A stretch of 64,000 nucleotides of DNA from CAYSRJ01 sp964525675 (lineage in GTDB: Bacteria; Spirochaetota; B62-G9; DRHN01), in the NCBI GenBank assembly GCA_964525675.1, contig CAZGJW010000001.1:1-64000 (forward strand), written 5' to 3'. Made by a program: the position numbers and the translations under genes. The number at the start of each line of letters is the position of its first letter. Position 1 is the first letter of the stretch. This document shows positions 41,958-50,536 of the stretch, piece after piece. The notes under the pieces are model-generated. The model did no database searches. It saw only the letters and a list, made by a program, of their open reading frames with translations, and was not told the DNA's origin.

Positions 41958-43459
41958 TTCTTCTTTGCCTCAGCCAGATACTTTCTCAAAATCGGCCAGC
42001 ATGCCGAAACCGCGGTGAGAAAAATCAGAACGATAGAAATAGGGCGGGTAAAAAAAATCGAAACAATCGAGCCCGCAGCCTTGCCCATCAGAATCGACTG
42101 CACCAGTCCCTGCTCGCAGATATTCCCCAAAATCAGTCCGAGCACGATGGGACCCGGTCCGAAACCGACCTTTTTTCCCACATACCCGACAATGCCGAAG
42201 AAGAGCATTACGTATACATCGAAGATATTGTTGTGAATAGAGTACGACCCGATTATGCTCAGAAAAACAACAAAGGGGGCGAGGAATGCGACCGGTATAT
42301 TGGTGATGAGCTTCGATACCAGTTTGCCGCTGTATATTCCCATGGGCAGTATCAGCAAATTCGAAAGTATCAGTGAAAATATGAAGGTGTATATGATACC
42401 CGCATGAACCGTAAACAGGTCCGCGCCCGGCCGCATGCCCTGCAGCAGGAGGGCGCCGAGGAGCACGGCTGCAGGCGGTGCACCCGGTATACCGAGAGTC
42501 AGAAGCGGTATGAGTGAGCCTGAAACCTCTGCATTATTCGAAGTTTCGGATGCAATGACACCGTCGACAATCCCCCTTCCGAACTTCTGCGGGTACTTTG
42601 AGGCGCGAACTGCTTCGTTGTACGATACCAGTCCCGCAATATTTCCGCCTGCACCGGGAATGATCCCGACAATGGTGCCTATAACCGCGGACCTGATAAC
42701 GAGCACCGGTTTTTTAAGGAGCTTGCGCAGTACGTTAAGGACTACATTTTTTTGTTTTCTGTAGGTAATAACGTGGTAGTGCTTTTCTTTCCTCTCGATC
42801 ATACCTAATACTTCAGGAATACAGAAAAATCCGATCAGCGCCGGAATAAGGCCAATACCCTCCTGCAGGCTCACGGTCCCGAAGGTAAAACGGACGCTCC
42901 CGCCTATCGGCGCGATACCGATTGTGCTAATCAGAAGACCGAAAGCGCCGCCTATCAGCCCCTTGAGAATGGACTTCGATGCTAGGGTGGCAATAATTGT
43001 AAGCCCGAAGGTAGTGAGCCAGAAGAACTCGGGCGGGCCGAACTTGAGTGACGCTCTGGAAAGCGGGGGCGACAGGAATATGAGAAAGAGCACGCCGATG
43101 AGTCCGCCGACAACCGACGAAACAGTGGCCGTAACAATCGCCCTGTACGCTTCTCCCTTCTTTGCGAGAGGGTAGCCGTCGAACGTGGTGGCGATAGCGG
43201 ATGGCGTGCCCGGCGTGTTTATGAGTATGGCGGAGAAACAGCCGCCGTATATTGCGCCACAGTATATTGCACCGAGGAGCACGAGCCCGTGAATCGGCGC
43301 CATGGCAAAGGTAAAGGGTACGAGAAGCGCGATTGCCATTGTCGCGGTCAGGCCGGGAAGGGCTCCTACTATAATACCGGAACCAACCCCGAGAATGATG
43401 AAAAGCAGGTTCATAGGATAGAAGATGGCGATGAAGGACGACATCAAGTTTACGTTCAT
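41954..43459 (-). CDS. tctA: Tripartite tricarboxylate transporter large permease TctA
   Basis: 501 residues with about eleven transmembrane helices. Family motifs: VGALPGLTATMAIALLVPFTF near the start, GAIYGGCFSAILINTPGTPSA, and the repeat VGIIPGAGGNIAGLVSYNEA. Secondary, cation-driven uptake of (tri)carboxylates together with TctB and the binding protein TctC. Confidence 0.92.
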   Translation of the reverse strand: MNVNLMSSFIAIFYPMNLLFIILGVGSGIIVGALPGLTATMAIALLVPFTFAMAPIHGLVLLGAIYCGAIYGGCFSAILINTPGTPSAIATTFDGYPLAKKGEAYRAIVTATVSSVVGGLIGVLFLIFLSPPLSRASLKFGPPEFFWLTTFGLTIIATLASKSILKGLIGGAFGLLISTIGIAPIGGSVRFTFGTVSLQEGIGLIPALIGFFCIPEVLGMIERKEKHYHVITYRKQKNVVLNVLRKLLKKPVLVIRSAVIGTIVGIIPGAGGNIAGLVSYNEAVRASKYPQKFGRGIVDGVIASETSNNAEVSGSLIPLLTLGIPGAPPAAVLLGALLLQGMRPGADLFTVHAGIIYTFIFSLILSNLLILPMGIYSGKLVSKLITNIPVAFLAPFVVFLSIIGSYSIHNNIFDVYVMLFFGIVGYVGKKVGFGPGPIVLGLILGNICEQGLVQSILMGKAAGSIVSIFFTRPISIVLIFLTAVSACWPILRKYLAEAKKK

Positions 43460-43531
43460 ATCAGATTCCCGTACCTTCTCTCATACAACATTCGCGCTGA
43501 ACATGTGAAAAGATATCCTGCCATCACATAG

Positions 43532-43546
43532 GGACGCGTTGCGTCC
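43532..43546 (-). repeat. Short hairpin between tctC and tctA
   Basis: GGACGC, GTT, GCGTCC: a 6-bp stem 18 nt after the tctC stop. Without a T-run it is more likely an mRNA-stability or processing stem than a terminator; its place after the binding-protein gene parallels the fbpA-fbpB terminator. Confidence 0.45.
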
Positions 43547-43564
43547 GGATAATAACACCCTGTA

Positions 43565-44551
43565 CTAAATGACGCCGAGTCCCTTCAGAATCTCGGTGTA
43601 CACAACCTTTTTCTTCTCGATGTACGCCTTAAACTCCTTTGACCTTATCTGCTGCACGAGAAAACCGAGCTCTTCCATCTTGTTCATGAATGTCGGGCTT
43701 TTACACACCGCCTCGAATGCGTCCTCGAGCCGCTTGATCACCTCGTCCGGCGTTCCCGGAGGTACGCACACACCGCGGTCAATACCTGCCGTCATATCGT
43801 ACCCGAGCTCCATGAATGTCGGTACATCCGGAAGATGGGGCAGAAATCTCCTCTCGGTTCCAATCGCGAGAATGTTGATCTTGTCCCTGTGCAGAACGAG
43901 ATCGTCGGAATTTGCAAACAGGGCCCCGGTATGGCCGCCGAGGAAATTGGCAACGGACGGAGCGGCGCCTGTCGACGGAATGTAGGTGAACTCTACACCG
44001 GCAAGCTTCTGAAGCTGCAACAGCGCGAGATGGTGCCCGCTGTGGGTACCTGAACCGCCGATTGTAATCTCGCCCGGGTGTACCTTCGCATAGTCGATGA
44101 ACTGCGCCAGAGTTTTGAACCTGCTGTCCTTTAGCACGGCGAGACCAATGGGGGTCGTCTCGAACATGTACACGGGCACGAGCTGGTCCGTTTCATACCC
44201 AGCATTGTCCCTTACCAGCGGCTGAATGATAATATGGGGAATATTGTTTCCGCATATGGTGTAGCCGTCCGGTTTGTCCTTCACCAGGCTGGACCATGCA
44301 ACGGCACCGCCCGCACCCGGCATATACTTGATGATTACATTGACGCCGAGATTCTTCTGCAGGTTTTCTTTTTGAAACTGCGCCGTTATATCCGATTGTC
44401 CGCCCGGATCGAACGGTATTATATACTCGATGTTCTGTGCTGGATATTTCTCCACCTCTTCACGCTCACCTGCGGCAAACATAGTAGAAGCGGCGGATAA
44501 AAGCATGGCACATACTATGAAGCCAACTACCAATCCTTTCGAATTTCTCAT
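43565..44551 (-). CDS. tctC: Tripartite tricarboxylate transporter binding protein TctC/Bug
   Basis: 328 residues with a signal peptide (cleavage near SAASTMFA). Bug-family features: IEYIIPFDPGGQSDITAQF, GAGGAVAWSSLVKDKPDGYT, GGSGTHSGHH and FLGGHTGALFANSDDL. Periplasmic receptor for a carboxylate; the ligand cannot be read. First gene of tctCAB and divergent from a 2-hydroxyacid dehydrogenase gene. Confidence 0.9.
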   Translation of the reverse strand: MRNSKGLVVGFIVCAMLLSAASTMFAAGEREEVEKYPAQNIEYIIPFDPGGQSDITAQFQKENLQKNLGVNVIIKYMPGAGGAVAWSSLVKDKPDGYTICGNNIPHIIIQPLVRDNAGYETDQLVPVYMFETTPIGLAVLKDSRFKTLAQFIDYAKVHPGEITIGGSGTHSGHHLALLQLQKLAGVEFTYIPSTGAAPSVANFLGGHTGALFANSDDLVLHRDKINILAIGTERRFLPHLPDVPTFMELGYDMTAGIDRGVCVPPGTPDEVIKRLEDAFEAVCKSPTFMNKMEELGFLVQQIRSKEFKAYIEKKKVVYTEILKGLGVI

Positions 44552-44642
44552 AACAACCTCCTGTCGAATTTTACTGATACAAGAGTAACGCAGATTTAAC
44601 TGGAGGTAAAGAAGGGTACGGAGCGCAAATAAAAAAAATACT

Positions 44643-44669
44643 TATAATTAATATAGAACTATAATTAAT
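44643..44669. promoter_or_regulatory. Direct repeats in the tctC/dehydrogenase divergent region
   Basis: TATAATTAAT occurs at 44643-44652 and 44660-44669, 17 bp apart, between the divergent starts of tctC and the dehydrogenase gene. They could be overlapping -10 elements or tandem regulator sites. Confidence 0.4.
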
Positions 44670-44853
44670 CCTTATATGTTTCGCCCTGCTCGTGCATATC
44701 CATAGAGATGAAAATATAAAGGGTTGTGAGCGGTACTGCCATCGCTTCAGAAAATACGCCGGGCCTGTTTTCATTTTCCCGTCAGACATTTATTTGATCA
44801 AGCGGGCTAATGTACTATATTATAGAAAACCTGTCTGGCACTGGAGAATCCTG

Positions 44854-45840
44854 ATGAAGAAGGTGGTATTTACCGGAGATCGGCTATTCTTAAAGTTTAA
44901 AAACTTCGAATACTTCGAAAAGCGGGCATCAGAAGCGGATCTGAAAATCGCGTACGTTCAAAGTGAAAACGACAATGACCTCAAAAAAGAAGTGAGGGAG
45001 GCTTCAGCCGTCGTTCTGATTGCGAGAAACATAAACCCGGATATCATAAACAGTATGGAAAAATGCGAGCTTATACTAACGCTTTCGGTCGGCTATGACT
45101 GTGTCGACCTCACGGCGGCAACAAGAAAAAAAATTCCCGTATGCAATACGCCCTCATACTGCACAGATGATGTGGCCAACCATGCAATGACGCTCATACT
45201 GTCTCTCGCCAGGAAGATACAACAGATCATTCCGAATACACGGAATGCAAGCTGGGAATACAAATATACGAAACCGATATTCAACTACAGAGATAAAATC
45301 TTTGCGATCATCGGCCTTGGAAAGATCGGGCGCAACATAGTTCCCAAGGCAAAGGGTTTCGGTATGCGCGTTATTGCGTACGATCCCTATGTCGATGATG
45401 ACATTTTCATGCTGACCGGTGTTGGGCGCAGATACGAACTCGAGGATCTCCTCCGAGAAGCGGACTATATTACCATCCATGCACCTCTCACCGCGGAGAC
45501 GCGCCACATGATCGACGCACAGGCGTTTGGCCTCATGAAGGAGAATGCGGTTATTGTGAACACTGCGCGTGGTGCCATTATCGACCAGGACGCACTGTGC
45601 GATGCGCTCAGGCAGGGGAAAATCGCAGGCGCAGGTATAGATGTGCTCGAAAAGGAGCCGCCCGCCAAAGACAACCCGCTGCTGTCTTTTGATAACGCGA
45701 TTATTACGCCCCATATCGCGTGGTATTCGGAGGAGAGCTTTAAAAAAGATATGGAACAGGGGATGGATGAGCTCCTCCGCGTGCTGACCGGCCACAGGCC
45801 TAGATATATTGTCAATCCAGAAATATTCGGCACTACGTAG
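44854..45840 (+). CDS. D-isomer-specific 2-hydroxyacid dehydrogenase
   Basis: 328 residues from ATG 44854 (MKKVVFTGD), 7 nt after GGAG; the frame is open further upstream without support. NAD-binding IIGLGKIGRN, catalytic Arg in VNTARGAIIDQD, Glu in GIDVLEKEPP and His in ITPHIAWYSEE. Oxidises or reduces a D-2-hydroxyacid such as D-glycerate, hydroxypyruvate or phosphoglycerate. Divergent from the tctCAB carboxylate importer, which suggests it acts on the imported acid. Confidence 0.85.
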   Translation: MKKVVFTGDRLFLKFKNFEYFEKRASEADLKIAYVQSENDNDLKKEVREASAVVLIARNINPDIINSMEKCELILTLSVGYDCVDLTAATRKKIPVCNTPSYCTDDVANHAMTLILSLARKIQQIIPNTRNASWEYKYTKPIFNYRDKIFAIIGLGKIGRNIVPKAKGFGMRVIAYDPYVDDDIFMLTGVGRRYELEDLLREADYITIHAPLTAETRHMIDAQAFGLMKENAVIVNTARGAIIDQDALCDALRQGKIAGAGIDVLEKEPPAKDNPLLSFDNAIITPHIAWYSEESFKKDMEQGMDELLRVLTGHRPRYIVNPEIFGTT

Positions 45841-45876
45841 AGGTGCGCTGTTTTATGATCATCGAACCGAAAATAT

Positions 45877-46011
45877 GAGCTCTGGCAGAAAGTTAATTCT
45901 GAGAATATCGAGGAGTTTTCTGATATACAGGGGTTCCGGGATGAATTTCATCACGGATTCGGCATGCCGGGAGTCGACTACACCGCCGACGCAAAGGTTA
46001 ATGGCAGATAA
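45877..46011 (+). pseudogene. 3' remnant of a FabV/trans-2-enoyl-CoA reductase gene
   Basis: The frame reads ELWQKVNSENIEEFSDIQGF then RDEFHHGFGMPGVDYTADAK and stops at TAA 46009-46011. This matches the C-terminal end of FabV/TER enzymes (LWxQVTTENLxELTDFAGYK, EFLRLFGFGxxGVDYxADV). No upstream part of the gene is recognisable; the 2-hydroxyacid dehydrogenase gene ends 36 nt before. Confidence 0.7.
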
Positions 46012-46171
46012 CGTACACCCCTTCCTGTTTCTGTATTACTCTGTTCATCAGCACGCGTTTCAAGAATGATTGTTTAAATTAATAGATTCAGCATTACAGG
46101 CACGTGGTTTATAGAAAAAACACACACCTGCAACTACGTGGAAATATAACCGCCGGGGACATGCACCGAAC

Positions 46172-47656
46172 TCAATCCTGTTCATAGGCTCCAATTGACC
46201 AGGCTCCGTCCCGCGGGTTGTCGTCCCGGTCGTAGTTGAACTGACCGTTGAAGAAGGTCGACCCGCCACCCTTCACCTCAGCAGGAGAGCCTGCAGTAAG
46301 ATGCCAGTCGTTGTCATCTATTGTTGTCACATCGTTGTCAGTACCGTCAGGGTCTGTAAATACCGGATCATAATCGATGTTTCCACCGGCAAAGCTCAGA
46401 GCATTGACACCGCTTCCATCTCCAAGCGACGAATAGTCGCTGCCATTGAAATATAGATAGGTAGCGCCGCCGGTACTCCAGAGATCATTTGCAATCAAGT
46501 TATCGGGGTACGCCGTAGTATCCGCGCAGTAGACGCAGTACGGAGCACTGCCGCCTGAGATAAAGACGATATTGTTCCGTATATCCGGCTTGGCTCCAAG
46601 GCTGAGCACTATACCGTATGCACCGTTGCCTGCTCCACCGTCTATAGTGTTGTTCACGATGTATCCGGTCGAAGAGTCCCTAACTTCTATCCCCCGGGAT
46701 CCGCTGGTCGGATCTCCTGCGTACACAAGGTTGTTCCGTATAAACATATCTGACGCTAACCCGATAAATATTCCCGTTGCCATATTACCGTTCTCACCGC
46801 CAGTTATAGTGTTGTTTTCAACTACACCACTTGAACTATTTATTCTTATGCCGGTTGTACCACTGTTTCCGTCATTGAAGTCACCGTAACCACCGTAGAT
46901 GAAGTTGTCCCGTACGGTTATCGAGTCGCTTCCCTGTAGTCCGATACCGCCGCAGTCAATCCCCTGCCCAGCGTAAATATCGTTTCCTTCCACCACGGTT
47001 TCCCCGGTCACACTATCGATAAACAGTGCAGTTGTCGCACCCACGGCCGTATCGCCGCTGTACAGGGTACAATTCTCAATCGTGCTGTCCTGACCTCCCA
47101 TACTAATACATTCTGTATCCCCCGGGTTTCCGGCGGCATCCCCGCCGTACACCATGTTGTTACTGAAGGTGACATTGTCCTGTATACTTACCGCACGCGA
47201 GCTTCCCGAAACATCCGCGCCTTCAATGGTAAAACCATCCATGGTCGAGTTAACCAGCGACACGGTGCGAACCCACTCTCCCGATGTTTGGGTGTTGGTG
47301 ATTATTGTTTGATAGGTTGTGATACTTCTGTTGCTGAAGTCTGAGGAATACCCTCCATACACCTCGTCATTATCGAAATCGAGCCTTTCATTAGTGACAC
47401 TGTAGGTCCCCTTTGCAACGTGGATGTTGGCAGATTGCGCCTCTTCACTGCTCTTCATCTGAAGCGCCGCCTGTATGGTTGCAAGCGGTTCACCCATTGT
47501 GCCATCGTTTGAATCGTTTCCTGTACCGCTGCTTACATAAATGCTAATAGTGCCCCCTACACTTCCACTGTTATCTCCACCTCCACTGCAGCTAATGAGG
47601 AGCAACACGCTCACCAAAAAAATCGCTACAAGAGCGATAATACCGTATCTTTTCAT
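46172..47656 (-). CDS. Right-handed beta-helix surface lipoprotein
   Basis: 494 residues. Signal peptide with lipobox LLISC (Cys23) and a SGGGDNSGS spacer, then DUF1565-type start (IYVSSGTGNDSNDGTMGEPL, IHVAKGTYSV) and a long series of parallel beta-helix coils with Asn/Gly turns (VENNTITGG, IRNNLVYAGD, IVNNTIDGG, IRNNIVF). Ends DGAWSIGAYEQD, a typical terminator of such helices. Probably exposed on the outer membrane; may bind or cleave polysaccharide, but no catalytic site is evident. The repeats give low-complexity DNA. Confidence 0.85.
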   Translation of the reverse strand: MKRYGIIALVAIFLVSVLLLISCSGGGDNSGSVGGTISIYVSSGTGNDSNDGTMGEPLATIQAALQMKSSEEAQSANIHVAKGTYSVTNERLDFDNDEVYGGYSSDFSNRSITTYQTIITNTQTSGEWVRTVSLVNSTMDGFTIEGADVSGSSRAVSIQDNVTFSNNMVYGGDAAGNPGDTECISMGGQDSTIENCTLYSGDTAVGATTALFIDSVTGETVVEGNDIYAGQGIDCGGIGLQGSDSITVRDNFIYGGYGDFNDGNSGTTGIRINSSSGVVENNTITGGENGNMATGIFIGLASDMFIRNNLVYAGDPTSGSRGIEVRDSSTGYIVNNTIDGGAGNGAYGIVLSLGAKPDIRNNIVFISGGSAPYCVYCADTTAYPDNLIANDLWSTGGATYLYFNGSDYSSLGDGSGVNALSFAGGNIDYDPVFTDPDGTDNDVTTIDDNDWHLTAGSPAEVKGGGSTFFNGQFNYDRDDNPRDGAWSIGAYEQD

Positions 47657-47924
47657 CTTAACCCCCTTTTGACAGAAAATTTAGTGAGATGTCATCATTT
47701 TACGATAACACGCGGTCCACATGACAATCACTATATACCCTAATTACATTATGTCAATAATTAATTATAGTATTAAAGGTCTAGAAAAAATCCTGTTTTG
47801 AGATATTAACGTTTTGGCAGTGTTGCCACTGCTACGAGATAATTTTGGGGACATCATACTTAATTACATTTCAGTAGAATACGTCTACATACGGCCGAGT
47901 ATCTGGCAGTAAACTGGCAAGAAG
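47657..47924. other. Intergenic region with small inverted repeat
   Basis: No gene seen. GCAGTG, TTGC, CACTGC lies at about 47817-47832 and could form a short hairpin after the pdxA stop. The rest is A/T-rich and should hold the promoter of the beta-helix lipoprotein. Confidence 0.35.
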
Positions 47925-48932
47925 TTACGTAAAGGGTACGTATTTTTGCGCGAGGTCGAAACAGGAGATAATTGCCTCCTCCATGCTCGCCGGATTTGCC
48001 GTTCCTTTCCAGGCAATATCGAATGCCGTGCCATGGTCGACGGAGGTTCTGATGAAGGGCAGGCCGAGGGTTACGCTCACGGTGCGGTAAAAATCATACG
48101 TCTTTGCCGCAATATGTCCCTGGTCATGGTACAGGGATAAAACCCCGTCGAACTCTCCTTCGAGTGCACGGTGAAAAACACTGTCCGCCGGCACAGGCCC
48201 ATCGACATTCGCTCCTCTCTCCCGCGCAGCCTCACAGGCGGGCACAAGAACCTCCGCCTCTTCTCTGCCGAAAAGCCCGCCGTCGGAAGCATGGGGATTG
48301 AGCGCTGCAAGGGCAAGCCTTCTTTTTGCGTATCCAAGAGAGCGCAGGCAGGTATCTGCAAGAAGAATACTGTCTGTTACTCCCGTGATGTTCAATTCCT
48401 CTATCATCTTTCTGAGGGAGATGTGCCGTGTATGGAAGAATATCTTGAGCCTGTCGACCATGAACATGGTAACGCTGTCTGAGGAGCCTGCCATGCTCGA
48501 GAGCATCTCGGTATGGCCAATATAAGAAAACCCCGCCTTTTGAAGCGCCTCCTTGTTTATCGGCGCGGTAGCAATCCCGTCAACCTTTCCATCCAGGGCA
48601 AGATCTGCCGCCTTGCGTATATAAGAAACTGCGGCCCTGCCGCCAAGCTCAGATACTTCTCCAACCAGGAGTGAAGAAACATCTCGCACAATTTCCATGT
48701 CGAACACCGAAACGACGTTTCCTGGATGAAAAGCCTCTTCGACATTCCGAACCCGACTGACGGCAATATCCATACCAAGCCTGTTCCGTACCGCTTCCAT
48801 TACCGCCATGTCACCGATCACGACACAGGTCCCCTTTGCCCTGACCCTTTCCGAAGCGCATGCCCTGAGCACTATCTCGGGTCCGATGCCCGAAGGGTCC
48901 CCCATGGTTGCGGCGATTATCCTCCCCTTCAT
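47925..48932 (-). CDS. pdxA: 4-hydroxythreonine-4-phosphate dehydrogenase family (PdxA)
   Basis: 335 residues. TMGDPSGIGPEIVLRA at the start, TAPINKEALQKAGFSYIGHTEM, and the metal-binding ALNPHASDGGLFGREE and LYHDQGHIAAKTYDF are intact, followed by TLGLPFIRTSVDHGTAFDIAW. In pyridoxal-phosphate synthesis PdxA oxidises 4-phosphohydroxy-L-threonine; PdxA2 relatives act in four-carbon sugar-acid breakdown. No pdxJ is nearby, so the role is open. It lies 66 nt after the PAS gene on the same strand. Confidence 0.88.
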   Translation of the reverse strand: MKGRIIAATMGDPSGIGPEIVLRACASERVRAKGTCVVIGDMAVMEAVRNRLGMDIAVSRVRNVEEAFHPGNVVSVFDMEIVRDVSSLLVGEVSELGGRAAVSYIRKAADLALDGKVDGIATAPINKEALQKAGFSYIGHTEMLSSMAGSSDSVTMFMVDRLKIFFHTRHISLRKMIEELNITGVTDSILLADTCLRSLGYAKRRLALAALNPHASDGGLFGREEAEVLVPACEAARERGANVDGPVPADSVFHRALEGEFDGVLSLYHDQGHIAAKTYDFYRTVSVTLGLPFIRTSVDHGTAFDIAWKGTANPASMEEAIISCFDLAQKYVPFT

Positions 48933-48998
48933 TTACTCCTCCATTTCTGGTGCATGCCACCGGCATTGCGAACACACTTTTCGCCCCATTGGCCCAAT

Positions 48999-49814
48999 TC
49001 ATTTTTTCTTTTTTCCTTTCAGCACGTTTTTGAACCGTTTCCCAACCCTCGAAACCTGCACCTGCACCTGTTCTGCTTTCTGGGCCATGTCGGAAAGCAC
49101 GCTTTCCCGCTCCGCCGTACATATAACAAGATCGAGTTCGTTTTTGGCATTCAGTACGGGAAAGAGCTCGAGCATGGCATCAAAATACTTCTCTCCTGAC
49201 TCAAGGTGTACTTTGCCTGCAGACAATCCCTCCCGTTTTCGACCGATATCGCGTATGAGCTCTTCGAAGGGTAAACCCCGAACAATATCGACTATATTTT
49301 TCCCCTGGAATTCGTTCATACCAGAACCCAAACCATCGGCAAACCTTTTACTGCAGTACTGAATTGTTCCCTGAACATCGTTTATACAGAGCCGAAGCTC
49401 ACAATGCTCCAGCAGAAATCGGTTCACCCCGGAAAGCACACCGATCTTGAGGCTTTTCGCCTCGTTCATTCTGTTGAGCTCGAAAAAGAGAGTGTTGATG
49501 CGCTCACCGAGCTTGCCGAGGCGTCGCATGTAATCTCCCGAATAGTACCTTCCCTGACGTGAGAGCTGTGATATCTTGTCAAGCTCCCGAAACACCTGAA
49601 CGTTTTTCCTGCCCATGATAAGATAGAGCACGGCAACGATCAATACAGCGATTATGCTGATAAAAACGGCGTTTTCGGCCTGGTACTTTACCTGCAGCAC
49701 TCCGGCCACCCCTCCCCCGCTCATAGTCAGATAATTCTCCACGCCGAGCAGTATCAGAAGGGAACAGGTGAGAAAAAACGTAAGGTAAAAAAATGCTTTT
49801 TTTATGAGAACCAT
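48999..49814 (-). CDS. Membrane PAS-domain protein linked to potassium uptake genes
   Basis: 271 residues from ATG 49814, which overlaps the trkA stop region and follows GGAGAATGAC. Two transmembrane helices (about 5-27 and 45-67), a HAMP-like or helical linker, and a PAS-like domain (about 145-245: LRLCINDVQGTIQYCSKRFA, VNLVDIV-like GKNIVDIVRGLP). It ends in a coiled, Lys-rich tail without kinase, cyclase or methyl-acceptor domain. Probably senses redox or a ligand and signals to the Trk system by contact. Function inferred from its place behind trkH-trkA. Confidence 0.6.
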   Translation of the reverse strand: MVLIKKAFFYLTFFLTCSLLILLGVENYLTMSGGGVAGVLQVKYQAENAVFISIIAVLIVAVLYLIMGRKNVQVFRELDKISQLSRQGRYYSGDYMRRLGKLGERINTLFFELNRMNEAKSLKIGVLSGVNRFLLEHCELRLCINDVQGTIQYCSKRFADGLGSGMNEFQGKNIVDIVRGLPFEELIRDIGRKREGLSAGKVHLESGEKYFDAMLELFPVLNAKNELDLVICTAERESVLSDMAQKAEQVQVQVSRVGKRFKNVLKGKKKK

Positions 49815-49815
49815 G

Positions 49816-50508
49816 TCATTCTCCTTGCAGCGAATCGATGTCCCCGTCTCGTGCAATAACGACGAGCACGTCTTCCTTTTCCAGAACTGCTGAAAGTGAC
49901 GGCTGAAGTATTATCTCATCGATACGCGGATTTCCCTGATCATCAATGGATGTCTTCTTTCTCTTGATCGATATAATGTTGATATTGAGCTTTTTCAAAA
50001 GGTCTATCTTCGGAACGGGTTTGCCGACCATGCTCTGTGGTACAATAATCTCCGCAAGCGATTGGTTCTGAGAAATTGGAACCCGCTCAAGAACATCAGG
50101 CGATATGAGCCTGCCTGCAAGCTGTCGCCCCTCCTCGATTTCTATAAAGAGCACTTCTGTTGCGCCCACCTGCTTGAGAACCTGCGCGTGTATATCGGAT
50201 ATGGCCCGCGAAATGATGTAGGGCACGCCGATGTTCTTGAGGATCGCGGTGGTCAGTATACTCGCTTCCATGTCGTCCCCGATTGCCACAACAGCCACGT
50301 CGACCTCCGCCAGCGGAGCACTTTTAATCGACTCCTCGTCGGTGCTATCGATCAGTATGGCCTGGGTTACCAGATCCTTTACCCGATCGACAAGCTTCTG
50401 GTTTACGTCGATTGCAATTACTTTTCCGCCCTTTTCGGAGAGAACCCTGCACAGCTCCAGACCAAAGGTCCCGATGCCGAATACGGCGAACGCCTTTTCC
50501 TTTCGCAT
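49816..50508 (-). CDS. trkA: Potassium uptake regulatory protein TrkA/KtrA
   Basis: 230 residues: RCK_N Rossmann domain (AVFGIGTFGLELCRVLSEKG, IDVNQKLVDRV, VAIGDDMEASI) and RCK_C domain (LAEIIVPQSMVGKPVPKI). One RCK pair, as in KtrA, rather than the double TrkA of E. coli. Cytoplasmic gating ring of the TrkH channel; binds nucleotides. Start has AAGGAG. Follows trkH by 28 nt. Confidence 0.9.
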   Translation of the reverse strand: MRKEKAFAVFGIGTFGLELCRVLSEKGGKVIAIDVNQKLVDRVKDLVTQAILIDSTDEESIKSAPLAEVDVAVVAIGDDMEASILTTAILKNIGVPYIISRAISDIHAQVLKQVGATEVLFIEIEEGRQLAGRLISPDVLERVPISQNQSLAEIIVPQSMVGKPVPKIDLLKKLNINIISIKRKKTSIDDQGNPRIDEIILQPSLSAVLEKEDVLVVIARDGDIDSLQGE

Positions 50509-50536
50509 GATGTGTACACTCCTTATCTGTTTTGTC

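Noticed and set aside
47815..47835. Possible sigma-54 promoter (TGGCAG then TTGCC)
   Set aside because: Spacing between the GG and GC elements is too short for -24/-12, and it is better explained as a small inverted repeat. No other convincing sigma-54 site was seen near the NtrC-type regulator.
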